A DNA stretch of 64,000 nucleotides from JAXGZG01 sp040771825 (GTDB taxonomy: Bacteria; Bacillota; Sulfobacillia; Fermentithermobacillales; Fermentithermobacillaceae). The stretch is taken from assembly GCA_040771825.1 (NCBI GenBank), contig JAXGZG010000003.1, forward strand, positions 362,526 through 426,525, given 5' to 3'. Position 1 is the stretch's first letter. Each line of letters opens with the position of its first letter. Below the pieces are notes generated by a model, which saw only the letters and a program-made list of their open reading frames with translations, made no database searches and had not been told where the DNA came from. Of the stretch, positions 47,035 through 56,544 are shown in pieces. Both the position numbers and the translations under genes were made by a program.

Positions 47035-47967
47035 CTACCCTGAAGCATCAGAAACGGCCCCAGACTTGCCTTCACCCTCCAAAATACCTTTGATCCCAGA
47101 CAGCGCGCCCAAGATACCCGCCGCCTCAGTGGGCACGATGATCTTCGTAGCCTTTCCTTCGGATACTTTCTCAAGGGCTTCCAGAGACCTGATCGCCACC
47201 ACTTCTTTAGTTGGGGCAGACTCCTTAATGGCGTTGTAGACCATCTTTATGCCTTTGGCCTTAGCATTTTGAACTGCAAGAATAGATTCAGCTTCACCCT
47301 GAGCCCTTAGGATGGAGGCCTGCCGCTGACCCTCGGCCAAATGCACCTGGGCTTCGCGATCGCCTTCGGCTCGCAGGATAGCGGACCGCTTGTCACCCTC
47401 GGCTTTGAGAATGGCCTCGCGACGCTCCCTTTCGGCTCTCATCTGCTTCTCCATGGCATCAAGAAGGTCCCTAGGGGGAGCTATGTTCCTTATCTCCACC
47501 CGGGTGACCTTGATGCCCCAGCGGTCGGTAGCCTCGTCGAGAATCTGCCTGAGCTTCGTGTTAACAGTGTCCCTAGACGTAAGAGTCTGGTCCAAATCCA
47601 TATCGCCCACAATGTTCCGAAGAGTGGTAGCCGCCAGAAATTCGATTGCCGCTCTGGGATTGGCTATCTCGTAGGTGTACTTCACGGGATCCGTCACCTG
47701 GTAGTACACAACAGTGTCTATCTGCATGGTGACGTTGTCCTTAGTTATGACCGGTTGAGGCGGATAGTCGACCAACTGTTCCCTGAGATCGATGACGGCC
47801 CGCATGTGGTCGATGAACGGGATCAAGACGTTCACGCCCGTCCCCGCTACGCCGTGAAACTTCCCAAGCCTCTCCACAATGCCCGCCCGGGACTGGGTGA
47901 TAACTCTGATAGACGTGGCTGCAAAAGCCACGGCCAGGAAGATAAGGACCGGAAAAACAAACTGCAC
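47035..47967 (-). CDS. SPFH/band-7 (stomatin-like) membrane protein
   Basis: 310 residues, GTG start at 47967 with GAGGAGAG upstream. An N-terminal membrane anchor (2-20) is followed by the SPFH domain (RAGIVERLGKFHG through KVTRVEIRNIAPPRDL), a charged Ala/Glu-rich coiled coil (RREAILKAEGDKRSAILRAE) and a C-terminal hydrophobic part. Such proteins form rings or microdomains at the membrane. The NfeD gene immediately upstream is the classic partner; together they may support membrane quality control or raft-like domains. Confidence 0.92.
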   Translation of the reverse strand: MQFVFPVLIFLAVAFAATSIRVITQSRAGIVERLGKFHGVAGTGVNVLIPFIDHMRAVIDLREQLVDYPPQPVITKDNVTMQIDTVVYYQVTDPVKYTYEIANPRAAIEFLAATTLRNIVGDMDLDQTLTSRDTVNTKLRQILDEATDRWGIKVTRVEIRNIAPPRDLLDAMEKQMRAERERREAILKAEGDKRSAILRAEGDREAQVHLAEGQRQASILRAQGEAESILAVQNAKAKGIKMVYNAIKESAPTKEVVAIRSLEALEKVSEGKATKIIVPTEAAGILGALSGIKGILEGEGKSGAVSDASG

Positions 47968-48003
47968 CGCAATCTCTCCTCTCGTGTTGGTTTTCTCTAG
48001 CTC

Positions 48004-48435
48004 TTACTCCGGGGACTGAACCACCAGATGGACCCCGTCGACTCTCTTCACCGTGACAGTCACGCCCAGGGGTATGCGACCCCCAGACAAAGACCGAGCT
48101 GTCCAGACATCACCGCCAACCTTGACCTGCCCAGAGCCCTTTTCCGGAATCTCCATTATGACCACCGCTTCTTTGCCAATAAGCGCCTGAACGTTGGTCT
48201 TTACATCGGGGCCCTTCTTCTGAAATCTTTCCACAAGACGTTTTGTGGAAAGCACCAAGGCTGTGGACACTACTACAAAAAGGCCAAACTGCCACTCTAG
48301 GGCAAAGCCCAGCTTAGCAGCCAGAGCAGCAGCAAGGGCGCCGCCGCTAAACCAGATTATGAAAAACCCCTCTGTAAATATCTCGGCCACCGCGCAGACG
48401 ATAGCCACTATCACCCAAGAAAGCCAATGGAACAA
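48004..48435 (-). CDS. NfeD-family membrane protein
   Basis: 143 residues from a TTG at 48435 with AGGAGG upstream (the open frame begins 14 codons earlier). Two to three membrane helices (about 4-65) precede an OB-fold NfeD C-terminal domain (LIGKEAVVIMEIPEKGSGQV through VKRVDGVHLVV). It is the short NfeD type without the ClpP-class protease domain. It is followed 36 bases later by the stomatin-like gene, a conserved pairing. Confidence 0.9.
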   Translation of the reverse strand: MFHWLSWVIVAIVCAVAEIFTEGFFIIWFSGGALAAALAAKLGFALEWQFGLFVVVSTALVLSTKRLVERFQKKGPDVKTNVQALIGKEAVVIMEIPEKGSGQVKVGGDVWTARSLSGGRIPLGVTVTVKRVDGVHLVVQSPE

Positions 48436-48499
48436 GGAATTCGCCTCCTCACATACACTTACGCACGAGGGACGCAAATGTTTGTCAAAAGAGAGGAAT

Positions 48500-49708
48500 T
48501 CAGAAACCTAGAACGCGTCTGATGCCGCCGCACGCGCGCCTTAGAGGAGAAGTCAAACCTCCGCCTTCCGAAAGCAGCCTACGGGCCTCTTTATCCATTC
48601 CCTGCTGGGCAACCTTAGGATCAGACAGGTACATGGCCAAGAGTCCGCGGACTACCGCCACGTGTATATGGGATCTCGAGAAACCCTTTCCTAGGCTTGG
48701 CCGATAACTCGGCAGATTCGAGATCCTTTTCAGCGCTTCTTGGACGAAACGCTCCATAACCCGAATCCCCTCACCTACAGAGGGATAGTGGGCAACGAAA
48801 TTCAGGTCCCCTCCCACCTCATCCTCCTCTAAGTCTATCAGGTAGTCCAGCAATATGTGGAGTCCGCAGACATACGGGAAATAGCAGTCGTAAAAGGCGG
48901 CGGCATGGCCCTTCCCAAACTCGGCGCTGGCCGAACCGCACATGAGGCTGAAAATGCCGAGCGTCGATCCAGCGGCCGCACCAAACTCCCACCATTTCAG
49001 AGAGTCACAACGGTGTCGCAGACGACCACCGCCACACTCGACCCACTCCTGGTTGCCATGATGCCACCTATTTTCAAACCACTCCCGCATAAGTTGGTCT
49101 CTATAGCAGGGAGATAGATGCTTTATAGACTGGAGTTCTGAGTACCATAGAGACATCCTTGATATCCAGGGAAGGGCGTGGCCGTATCCGGGCAACGTCC
49201 CTATGACCCGGCGGGCTTCCCCCACTAAGCAGGACAAATACCCTCCGTCACCATCTGGATGGGACACCGGGTACAAACCGTAGTAGTGGGAAACCTGCCG
49301 GTCGGGGTCAAGGGCGCACCGGAATGCCTCGTGCAGCCTCATGTACGCCAGGTACCCAGGGCCCCCAAAACTAGGGTGAAGGGTTGCATCGGCCGCTACT
49401 GGGCCTGCAAAACCCTCTGCCACCTTGGCTCGGTCGCAGAGATTGTCGAGATAATCGCTTATGGTCTGCACAGCTACGATACCTTTGACCAAATCCCGCA
49501 GCCTCGGCCGGTGGAGAAGGGCAAGCGTAGCCCCACCAACACAGTGAAATCGTTTCCTAGTCAGGCTAGACAATGCCTGAGACCTCAACTCCGGGTCGGG
49601 AATGACTTGGGCCTTCAGCCTCCAAACCCTCAATTCTCGGGAGACCAGAGGGTGAACTGTACCCAGAAGCCGAAAGTAGGCGGCCAACTCTGACATTGTT
49701 GTCTTCAT
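48500..49708 (-). CDS. DUF2600 (YtpB-like) terpene synthase
   Basis: 402 residues from the ATG at 49708 (GGTGGAGGG upstream). DUF2600 members such as Bacillus YtpB (tetraprenyl-beta-curcumene synthase) cyclise or ionise C35 prenyl diphosphates to make sesquarterpenes linked to spores. The Asp-rich metal site DYLDNLCD (85-92) and a later acidic motif YLIDLEEDE are visible, as is GGATLALL near 58. All-helical and cytoplasmic. Divergent from a B12-radical SAM enzyme, 96 bases between starts, so the two may modify one terpenoid. No prenyl transferase gene is in the window. Confidence 0.88.
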   Translation of the reverse strand: MKTTMSELAAYFRLLGTVHPLVSRELRVWRLKAQVIPDPELRSQALSSLTRKRFHCVGGATLALLHRPRLRDLVKGIVAVQTISDYLDNLCDRAKVAEGFAGPVAADATLHPSFGGPGYLAYMRLHEAFRCALDPDRQVSHYYGLYPVSHPDGDGGYLSCLVGEARRVIGTLPGYGHALPWISRMSLWYSELQSIKHLSPCYRDQLMREWFENRWHHGNQEWVECGGGRLRHRCDSLKWWEFGAAAGSTLGIFSLMCGSASAEFGKGHAAAFYDCYFPYVCGLHILLDYLIDLEEDEVGGDLNFVAHYPSVGEGIRVMERFVQEALKRISNLPSYRPSLGKGFSRSHIHVAVVRGLLAMYLSDPKVAQQGMDKEARRLLSEGGGLTSPLRRACGGIRRVLGF

Positions 49709-49804
49709 CCAAGACCCTCCACCGAAGACCGCAAGGCAGGATTTTCCTTGCACTCCGAAGAAAGTCCGATATCCGACAGGTCCTAACCCCGGAGGTAGAT
49801 TATC

Positions 49805-51199
49805 TTGTCCAAACCCAGGATTCTTCTAGTCAGCGCCCCTCATAATTTCGGATGGCCTTGGGGCAAAGGCAACTTTTACAGGGGGTTCTACGAATACCTC
49901 GGCACAGGATATCTGGCCGCCGCCTGCGAAAAGCGAGGAATATCGGTTGAGATCCTAGACGCTCCTTTTCACGGTTGGGGACCATCCAGGACAGCACAAG
50001 AGATAAGGAAACGCCAATTCGACTTGTTAGGCGTTTCCGCCAACTGGCAAGAGTTTTTTCCCCAGACAGAGCGCCTCCTTGACGAATTCAAGGGCTCCGG
50101 CCTGCCCATGATTCTGGGAGGCCATTTCCCCACCATCGCCCACAAGGAACTGCTTCAGGATTTCCCGCAGTTAGCGGCGGTAGGGGTAGGTGAAGCCGAA
50201 GACACGCTGGCAGAAGCCGCCCTAGAGCTGGCCGCAGGCAGACCCCTCCTATACGTCCCCGGCCTTGCGGTGCAGGGCAAGGGCGAGGCTAATCCCAGCC
50301 GCCCTCTATGCCGAGACCTAGATTCTCTGGACTTTCCCCTCCGTCCTCAGGCCGAAATGTACAGGGTCGGAAAAAACCCGGGACTTGCCGCAGCAAGCCT
50401 CCTCTCCAGCAGAGGTTGCCACGGAACCTGCAGTTTCTGCAGCATCCACTCGTTCACAGGGAAATCTCCGGGGCCAAGATGGAGGGCTCGATCGCCCGAG
50501 AATGTAGTCGACGAGATCGAGATGCTCCAGAAAGACTACGGTTTTACTCACTTCCGTTTTGTCGATGAGGATTTCCTGGGCAGATGCCCCCAAGGCAGAG
50601 CCCGGGCCGAGAGCATCGCCCGTCTGATCATATCCAGAGGGATCAAAATGCGTTTCGAACTCTACTGCCGTGCCGACGAAATCGACCCGGATATCCTCCA
50701 GATCCTGAAGGAAGCCGGGCTCGACGGCGTTTACATAAGTCTGGACGCTGTGTCAGAAAGCGACATTGAGCTCTACAGCAAGGGTACGACTAGACAGCAG
50801 ATGATTGACTCAGTCAGGTACGTGATGGATAGCGGCATTCAGTTGGCATACAGTTTCATATTCTGGCACCCCTACCGGAAACTCTCGGAGATGAAAGAAG
50901 CCTTCAAACTTCTGGATGAAGCGGCGGAAGGCGATCCCCGAAAGTACGCGGCTATCCTTAAAGGCATGCAGACAGGTCTGGTTTCGGACCTAATCGTGTT
51001 GACAGGTTCGCCTATTGAGGAACGCATCCGACAAGACGGCCTCCTAAAAGGCAATTACCGCCAATACGATTATGGGTTCGTACACACTTCCACCCGTGTA
51101 GCCTATTCCATGATGAAAGGGTACAAGCGGATTCGGTCTGTGGCGCAGAACGTATCCAACACGCGTCTGCGGCCCAAAACCGTCGCCGGCCAGGAATAA
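49805..51199 (+). CDS. B12-binding-domain radical SAM enzyme
   Basis: 464 residues, TTG start with GGAGG nine bases upstream. An N-terminal cobalamin-binding-like Rossmann domain (1-140; ILLVSAPH, LGVSANWQEF, MILGGHFPT) lacks an obvious DxHxxG, so cobalamin may bind base-off without a His or not at all. The radical SAM barrel has C205, C209 and C212 (RGCHGTCSFCS). The family (BchE/HpnJ-like) includes methyltransferases and ring-forming enzymes acting on lipids and terpenoids. A lipid substrate is suggested by the divergent DUF2600 gene; this is inference. Confidence 0.88.
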   Translation: MSKPRILLVSAPHNFGWPWGKGNFYRGFYEYLGTGYLAAACEKRGISVEILDAPFHGWGPSRTAQEIRKRQFDLLGVSANWQEFFPQTERLLDEFKGSGLPMILGGHFPTIAHKELLQDFPQLAAVGVGEAEDTLAEAALELAAGRPLLYVPGLAVQGKGEANPSRPLCRDLDSLDFPLRPQAEMYRVGKNPGLAAASLLSSRGCHGTCSFCSIHSFTGKSPGPRWRARSPENVVDEIEMLQKDYGFTHFRFVDEDFLGRCPQGRARAESIARLIISRGIKMRFELYCRADEIDPDILQILKEAGLDGVYISLDAVSESDIELYSKGTTRQQMIDSVRYVMDSGIQLAYSFIFWHPYRKLSEMKEAFKLLDEAAEGDPRKYAAILKGMQTGLVSDLIVLTGSPIEERIRQDGLLKGNYRQYDYGFVHTSTRVAYSMMKGYKRIRSVAQNVSNTRLRPKTVAGQE

Positions 51200-51376
51200 C
51201 GCAGCAGAAAAGGCCGCGGAAATCCCCAGAGCAGCCCCGGCGACAGCCGGCAGCAAGCCCGGCAGCCCCACCGAAGGCCGTTTGTTTCCCTCGGGGAACT
51301 TTCTTAGGCTGTGACAAAACGCCACCGGGTTGCATAAGATCGTTCAACGCATTACGGACACCGGGGAGATGATCTC

Positions 51377-51607
51377 ATGACACCCCTATCTGAAATGGCC
51401 ACAGGGCTGGAAGCAACGCTCCTAAAGCACGAAACCGGCGGCCTTTTGGGTCAGCGGCTTATGGACTTAGGCTTTACGCCTGGCACTCGGATTAAAGTAG
51501 TAAGGCGCGGCCCAAAGGACAACCTCATCGCCGTGAACATCCGTAGTACGGTGATAGCCTTACGAAGACTTGAGGCAGGAAAAATCCTGGTGAATCCAAT
51601 CCCCTAG
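51377..51607 (+). CDS. feoA: FeoA ferrous iron transport accessory protein
   Basis: 76 residues, SH3-like fold: QRLMDLGFTPGTRIKVV and the GDNLIAVNIRS-type core, here KDNLIAVNIRSTVIALRR. It modulates the membrane transporter FeoB, whose gene follows 46-60 bases later. GGGGAGATG upstream is the ribosome site. Confidence 0.92.
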   Translation: MTPLSEMATGLEATLLKHETGGLLGQRLMDLGFTPGTRIKVVRRGPKDNLIAVNIRSTVIALRRLEAGKILVNPIP

Positions 51608-51667
51608 AGACACCTGGCACAAGGCAAAAAGCACATACGATACCACAGCCACATGGGGGGATCATCG

Positions 51668-53539
51668 TTGTCGGACATAGCCGGCCACCTCGTAGCCTTA
51701 GCGGGAAACCCCAATGTGGGGAAAAGCACAGTGTTCAACGGCCTTACGGGCCTCAACCAACACACAGGGAACTGGCCTGGGAAAACCGTGGCACTTTTCC
51801 AAGGAACCGTCACTTACCGGGGCAAAGAATTTCGGCTAGTAGACCTTCCAGGTACATACTCCCTGCGCACCAATTCCCGTGAGGAGGAAGTCGCCCGAGA
51901 CTTCATCCTCAACGAGAAGCCCGATGTCACAGTGTGCGTAGTGGATGCTACGTGCCTTGAGCGCAATCTGAACCTGGTATTCCAGGTGATGTCCATAGCC
52001 AAAGAGTGCGTCGTGTGCCTAAACCTCATGGATGAAGCTGCCAGAAAAGGCGTCCGCATAGACGTCTTGCGGCTCGAGTCTCTCCTGGGAATCCCCGTGA
52101 TACCTACATCGGCTCGCAAGAGCGAAGGTCTGGAAACCCTGTTGGCGTCGGTTCATGCGGTGGTGACGAAACACCAACCGGAGCCAGGGCAGGAACCCCA
52201 AACGCCAAGTGTGAATGCCCCACGATTACCCTCAGATGAGGACGTCGAGGCTCTATACAGAAGAGCAGAGGACATAGCAGCGTCGGTAGTCAGTATAGAA
52301 TCGCCCCCCCAAAAAGGCCTTACGGAACGCCTAGATGACATCGTCACTTCCAAACGGTTTGGGATCCCCATTATGCTTGTCCTCTTGGCTGTGGTATTCG
52401 CTATCACACTCTACTTGGCCAATTACCCATCGCGAGTCTTGGCCGCCATCTTGTTCTTCATAGAAGGGAGACTGTCTTTCCTAATGGATAAGGCGGGCTT
52501 ACCAGGATGGTTTCACGGCGTGACCATACTGGGAATGTACCGCACCGTAGCATGGGTGGTATCAGTAATGCTTCCGCCTATGGCCATCTTTTTCCCCCTT
52601 TTCACTCTGCTTGAGGACTTCGGATACCTGCCCCGAATCGCGTTTAACCTCGACCACCTATTCAGCAGAAACGGTGGCCACGGCAAGCAAGCATTGACCA
52701 TGAGCATGGGTTTTGGGTGCAATGCGGCGGGAGTAGTGGCCACAAGGATTATCGAATCGCCCCGGGAGAAGCTCATAGCCATTCTGACTAACAATTTCGT
52801 TCCCTGCAATGGACGGTTTCCCACCATCATCGCCCTCTCGGCCATCTTCTTCACGGGCAAGGGTCTGGCTGGGGCTCTGGCTCCCACAATAGCCGTCACA
52901 GGTACTATCCTAGTGGGAGTCGGCGCCACCTTGGCAGTCTCAAAAGCCTTGTCCATAACGTACCTCCGCGGAGTGCCCACGTCCTTTGTTCTTGAACTTC
53001 CGCCTTATCGAAAGCCTGAGATCTGGGGCGTTCTGGTTCGTTCCTGGAAAGATAGGACCATATGGGTGCTGAAACGCGCCGTGGCGGTGGCGGTGCCCTG
53101 CGGGCTGATCACGTGGATCCTGGCTAACGTCAAGATTCATGACGTCAGTCTGCTATCCAAAACGGCTCTGGCTTTGGACCCATTTGCCAGGCTCCTAGGG
53201 CTTGACGGGGTGATTCTCACCGCCTTCATAGCCGGTTTCCCCGCCAATGAAATCGTCCTTCCCATTGCCCTTATGAGTTACCTTTCTCAAGGGGCAATGG
53301 TAAACGTCCAATCCCTAGATGCCATGGGAGCGGTTCTTATGTCCCACGGCTGGAACTGGACCACAGCACTGTCGGTTCTTCTCTTCTCCCTGCTCCACTA
53401 CCCGTGCGGCACCACGGTGTACACTGTGTACAAGGAAACGGGCAGCCGGAAATTGGCGGCCGCCTCCATCCTGGTTCCCACCATTGTGGCCCTGTCTGTG
53501 CTAATGGCCCTAAACTTGTTGTTCCGGATGGTCGCCTGA
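51668..53539 (+). CDS. feoB: FeoB ferrous iron transporter
   Basis: About 623 residues from a TTG at 51668 with GGGGGG upstream; an ATG at 51653 is the alternative start and would overlap that site. The N-terminal G domain has G1 GNPNVGKST, G3 DLPGTYSL and G4-like NLMDEA, followed by a helical GDI segment and eight or more membrane helices with two gates. Cys in GFGCNAAGV and NFVPCNGRFPTI match FeoB's pore cysteines. It imports Fe2+ under anoxic conditions, in line with an iron-sulfur-rich metabolism. Confidence 0.95.
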   Translation: MSDIAGHLVALAGNPNVGKSTVFNGLTGLNQHTGNWPGKTVALFQGTVTYRGKEFRLVDLPGTYSLRTNSREEEVARDFILNEKPDVTVCVVDATCLERNLNLVFQVMSIAKECVVCLNLMDEAARKGVRIDVLRLESLLGIPVIPTSARKSEGLETLLASVHAVVTKHQPEPGQEPQTPSVNAPRLPSDEDVEALYRRAEDIAASVVSIESPPQKGLTERLDDIVTSKRFGIPIMLVLLAVVFAITLYLANYPSRVLAAILFFIEGRLSFLMDKAGLPGWFHGVTILGMYRTVAWVVSVMLPPMAIFFPLFTLLEDFGYLPRIAFNLDHLFSRNGGHGKQALTMSMGFGCNAAGVVATRIIESPREKLIAILTNNFVPCNGRFPTIIALSAIFFTGKGLAGALAPTIAVTGTILVGVGATLAVSKALSITYLRGVPTSFVLELPPYRKPEIWGVLVRSWKDRTIWVLKRAVAVAVPCGLITWILANVKIHDVSLLSKTALALDPFARLLGLDGVILTAFIAGFPANEIVLPIALMSYLSQGAMVNVQSLDAMGAVLMSHGWNWTTALSVLLFSLLHYPCGTTVYTVYKETGSRKLAAASILVPTIVALSVLMALNLLFRMVA

Positions 53540-53594
53540 TTCGGCCACGCCCTGCATGCCCATTAGCCATTTGAAAGATGGCACCACTTGGATA

Positions 53595-53650
53595 TTGCTT
53601 TTACCGTAACCTCCGTATATATTCCTTAGTGGATTACTTATCAATTCCAC
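53595..53650 (+). promoter_or_regulatory. Candidate promoter and operator of hcp
   Basis: TTGCTT (53595-53600) and TATATT (53618-53623) with a 17-base spacer form a good sigma-A-like promoter about 50 bases before hcp. Just downstream is an imperfect palindrome with arms GTGGA (53629) and TCCAC (ending 53650), which could be an operator for a nitrosative-stress regulator. It does not match the HcpR or NsrR consensus I know. Confidence 0.5.
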
Positions 53651-53671
53651 AAACAGTATGGAGGGTTGTCC

Positions 53672-54964
53672 ATGTACTGCAATCAATGCCAGCAGGCTCT
53701 CAAAGGAATCGCTTGCACCACTGCGGGCGTCTGCGGGAAGAACCCCGACGTGCAGGGGCTGCAAGAGAACATCATCTACTCGCTGAAAGGAATCAGCGCT
53801 TATGCCTACCACGCCAGGGAACTGGGCTATGTGGATGAAGAGATAGACGCTTTCCTAGCCGAAGGCCTATACACTACCCTCACTAACGTAGATTTCGACC
53901 CTGACGCGCTTCTGGGCCTTTCCCTAAAGTCGGGAACTGTGACTATCCGGGCTATGGATCTCCTGAAGAAGGCTCACAACGAAACCTTTGGCCAGATGGA
54001 ACCGGCGCAGGTTCAGACAGGGACATTCCGGGGACATGGCATTCTCGTTACGGGACATGACATGAAAGCCCTGTACGAACTGCTAAAGCAGACTGAGGGC
54101 ACCGGGATTAACGTCTACACTCATTCGGAAATGCTGCCTGCCCACGCGTACCCGGCCTTGAAAGCGTTCTCTCACCTCAAAGGGAATTTGGGTAAAGCCT
54201 GGTTTGACCAGAGGAATCTTTTCAAGGAGTTCTCAGGGGCCATCTTGGGCACTTCCAACTGCGTGCTCCTTCCGCTGCCCGAGTACAAAGACAGATTCTT
54301 CACATGCGGAATAGCCCGCCTTCCCGGTGTTACCCACATTGATGGCTTCGATTTCGCGCCGCTCATCGAAAAGGCCAAGTCTCTGCCTCTTCTCAAAGAA
54401 GAGCCAGGAGACGCGGTGCTCACCACAGGGTTCGGCGATAACGTGGTGTTGCCTCTTGCCGGGAAAATCCTCGACCTTGTGAAATCTGGCAAGATCCGCC
54501 ACTTCTTCCTGGTAGGCGGCTGTGACGCCCCTGGAAAAGCGCGAGACTACTACAGGGAGTTCGTTAAGAATACCCCGGAGGACACGATCGTTTTGACGCT
54601 GGCTTGCGGCAAATTCCGTTTCAATGACCTAGACCTCGGAAACATCGAGGGCATCCCGCGGCTTCTAGACATGGGGCAGTGCAACGACGCCATATCCGCC
54701 ATCCGGGTCGCCTCTGCCCTGGCTGAAGCGCTGGGGTGCACTGTCAACGACCTCCCCTTGACACTGGTTTTGTCTTGGATGGAGCAGAAAGCTGTAGCCA
54801 TCCTCATGAGCCTTTTCTCCCTGGGAATTAAGGGCATCTATCTGGGACCCACTCTTCCTGCATGGCTTACTCCAGGCCTAGTGGCGAAACTGCAGGACGC
54901 CTTCGACCTGCGCCTGTCATCGACTCCAGAGAAAGACATGGCCGAGATGCTGGCAAGCAAGTAG
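53672..54964 (+). CDS. hcp: Hybrid-cluster protein (hydroxylamine reductase/NO reductase), short class
   Basis: 430 residues, ATG with GGAGGG upstream. The N-terminal Cys set C3, C6, C15, C21 holds the [4Fe-4S] cluster; hybrid-cluster ligands are spread later (GTSNCVLLP, FFTCGIARL, VGGCDAPGK, LACGKFRFND, MGQCNDA). It is about 110 residues shorter than E. coli Hcp, as in the short class found in thermophilic and strictly anaerobic microbes. Hcp reduces NO to N2O or hydroxylamine to ammonia and can drive protein S-nitrosation. No hcr reductase gene is adjacent, so electrons probably come from ferredoxin or rubredoxin. Confidence 0.95.
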   Translation: MYCNQCQQALKGIACTTAGVCGKNPDVQGLQENIIYSLKGISAYAYHARELGYVDEEIDAFLAEGLYTTLTNVDFDPDALLGLSLKSGTVTIRAMDLLKKAHNETFGQMEPAQVQTGTFRGHGILVTGHDMKALYELLKQTEGTGINVYTHSEMLPAHAYPALKAFSHLKGNLGKAWFDQRNLFKEFSGAILGTSNCVLLPLPEYKDRFFTCGIARLPGVTHIDGFDFAPLIEKAKSLPLLKEEPGDAVLTTGFGDNVVLPLAGKILDLVKSGKIRHFFLVGGCDAPGKARDYYREFVKNTPEDTIVLTLACGKFRFNDLDLGNIEGIPRLLDMGQCNDAISAIRVASALAEALGCTVNDLPLTLVLSWMEQKAVAILMSLFSLGIKGIYLGPTLPAWLTPGLVAKLQDAFDLRLSSTPEKDMAEMLASK

Positions 54965-54980
54965 ACTGAACCGCCCGCAA

Positions 54981-55026
54981 ACCGGGGCAGGACATTGCCC
55001 AAGAAAGGGCGAAGTCCTGTCCCGGT
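54981..55026. terminator. Long stem-loop after hcp
   Basis: An imperfect inverted repeat of about 20 bases per arm, ACCGGGGCAGGACA and TGCCC pairing with GGGCG and GTCCTGTCCCGGT around an AAGAAA loop. It ends about 60 bases before the methyltransferase start. No T-run follows, so it may be a mRNA stabiliser or a weak terminator. Confidence 0.5.
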
Positions 55027-55084
55027 GACTTAACACCGCAAGGTTCCCCTGCCGCCAGGAGTCAATGAAGGTGAGGCAGCATCT

Positions 55085-56469
55085 ATGACCCAACAGGTCA
55101 GACTCTCATGGCCATCAAAAGGCGAACACTTTCTGATAGATCCCGAGACCGGACGTTGGGTCTGTGTGGTGGGAGAAGACATCCCAGAGACCTCGCTCCG
55201 TGAGGAATTCACTACGAAAGTCCGATTCTCCAGTTACACCCGGCTTCATGGTCTGACAACCTTCTTGTCTCAGGGGATAACCTCCTTGCCATGAGAAACC
55301 TCATGCCCGAATTCAGGGAAAAGGTTGACCTCATATACATAGATCCCCCGTTTAGCACAGGGCGCACTCAGAGCCGCTTCGGCGATTCATTGGAGGATGG
55401 CGTGTGGCTTTCCATGTTTCATGAAAGGGCTTCTGCGGCGGCGCTTCTGCTCAAACACGGAGGCATTTTCTCGGCCCACCTCAATTCCGTCGGTCAACCC
55501 TACGCTAGGGTGATCTTGGATAGCTTGTTTGGCCACGGAAATCTAGTGTCCCAAGTGTCGTGGCAGAGGGCGCCGGACAGAACATTGCTGGGTCAGGGCC
55601 AGACCCCCATAAACGACTGCCTAGAGTACATACTGATCTACTCCAAAGGCAAGGTAAGGGACGATCTGCCTCCCATGCGCAAAGAAGAGCCGCTATCTTG
55701 GAAAACCTTCAGCACCTATTCCAGGGTCCTATCGTTTTCTCCCGAGCGAGAGGTTGTGGACTCTTTCCTGGATTCAAGGGGAAATCCTGTGACTGTGTTT
55801 CAACACGACTGGTACAAGATGGAGCCTTTAGGCATATCGAACCTCAGAAAAGCCTATGGCCAACCGTGGCGCCGCTTGGGTCAAGTCTTCCCCCGCTTGG
55901 CAAGGCTCACGAACCAGCAAAGAGAGAGCTCTTTTCAGCAAGAGCTTCTGTCTCGGATGTCCGGCAGAAACCTTCTTTATTCGGCCGATTTCACCCAATC
56001 CAGAGGCAAACACAAAGGCGTGCGGACTAGGTACTACCTAAACGGCCAAGTGGTGCTTTTCCTAAGTGAAGTGGCCCAACTGCGGCAAGGCGGCATGATA
56101 AGAGTCTCGGACCTCAATAACCTGTGGACTCATGACGAGATACCTGCCACAGGAATAGCTCATGAGGGCGGCGTTACTCTGAAACGAAGCAAAAAGCCCG
56201 AACGCCTGCTGAAGAGGATTATCGAATCTTTTAGCCGACAAGGCGATCTTGTGCTGGACTACTTCGCGGGCTCTGGAACCACTGGAGCAGTGGCTCACAA
56301 AATGCAAAGGCGCTGGATCATGATCGAGGCTTTGGAGAAGCCTCTAGACATGTGCGTCCAAAGAATGAAGCGGGTCATTGACGGAAAAGACCCGTCAGGC
56401 ATAACCCGCGACATCGGATGGATGGGCGGCGGCGGCTTCCGGCTGCTCAAAGTGGTCAAGCCTGGGTGA
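55085..56469 (+). pseudogene. Site-specific DNA methyltransferase (beta class, type III Mod-like), one-base frameshift
   Basis: The N-terminus reads from 55085 (ATG; RLSWPSKGEHFLIDPETG) and would stop at 55294. The main domain continues in another frame with motif IV DPPFST and, near the C-terminus, motif I DYFAGSGTTGAV; this order marks the beta class (N6-adenine or N4-cytosine). Adding one base near 55251 joins them as TRLHG-SDNLLVSGDNLLAM. Restored length is about 460 residues. No restriction subunit is beside it, so it is an orphan. If the frame is truly broken, an internal ATG at 55291 keeps motifs IV and I but loses the N-terminal segment. Confidence 0.82.
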
Positions 56470-56544
56470 CCACAATCCGTGTTGGGGAAAGCAAGAGGCG
56501 GATCCGAAGACCCGCCCCTGGCAAGAAGAGCCCTAACTCCAGAA

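Noticed and set aside
56470..56544. Hairpin GGCGG/CCGCC between the methyltransferase and the SIMPL gene
   Set aside because: The stem is short with a mismatch and has no T-run on either side.
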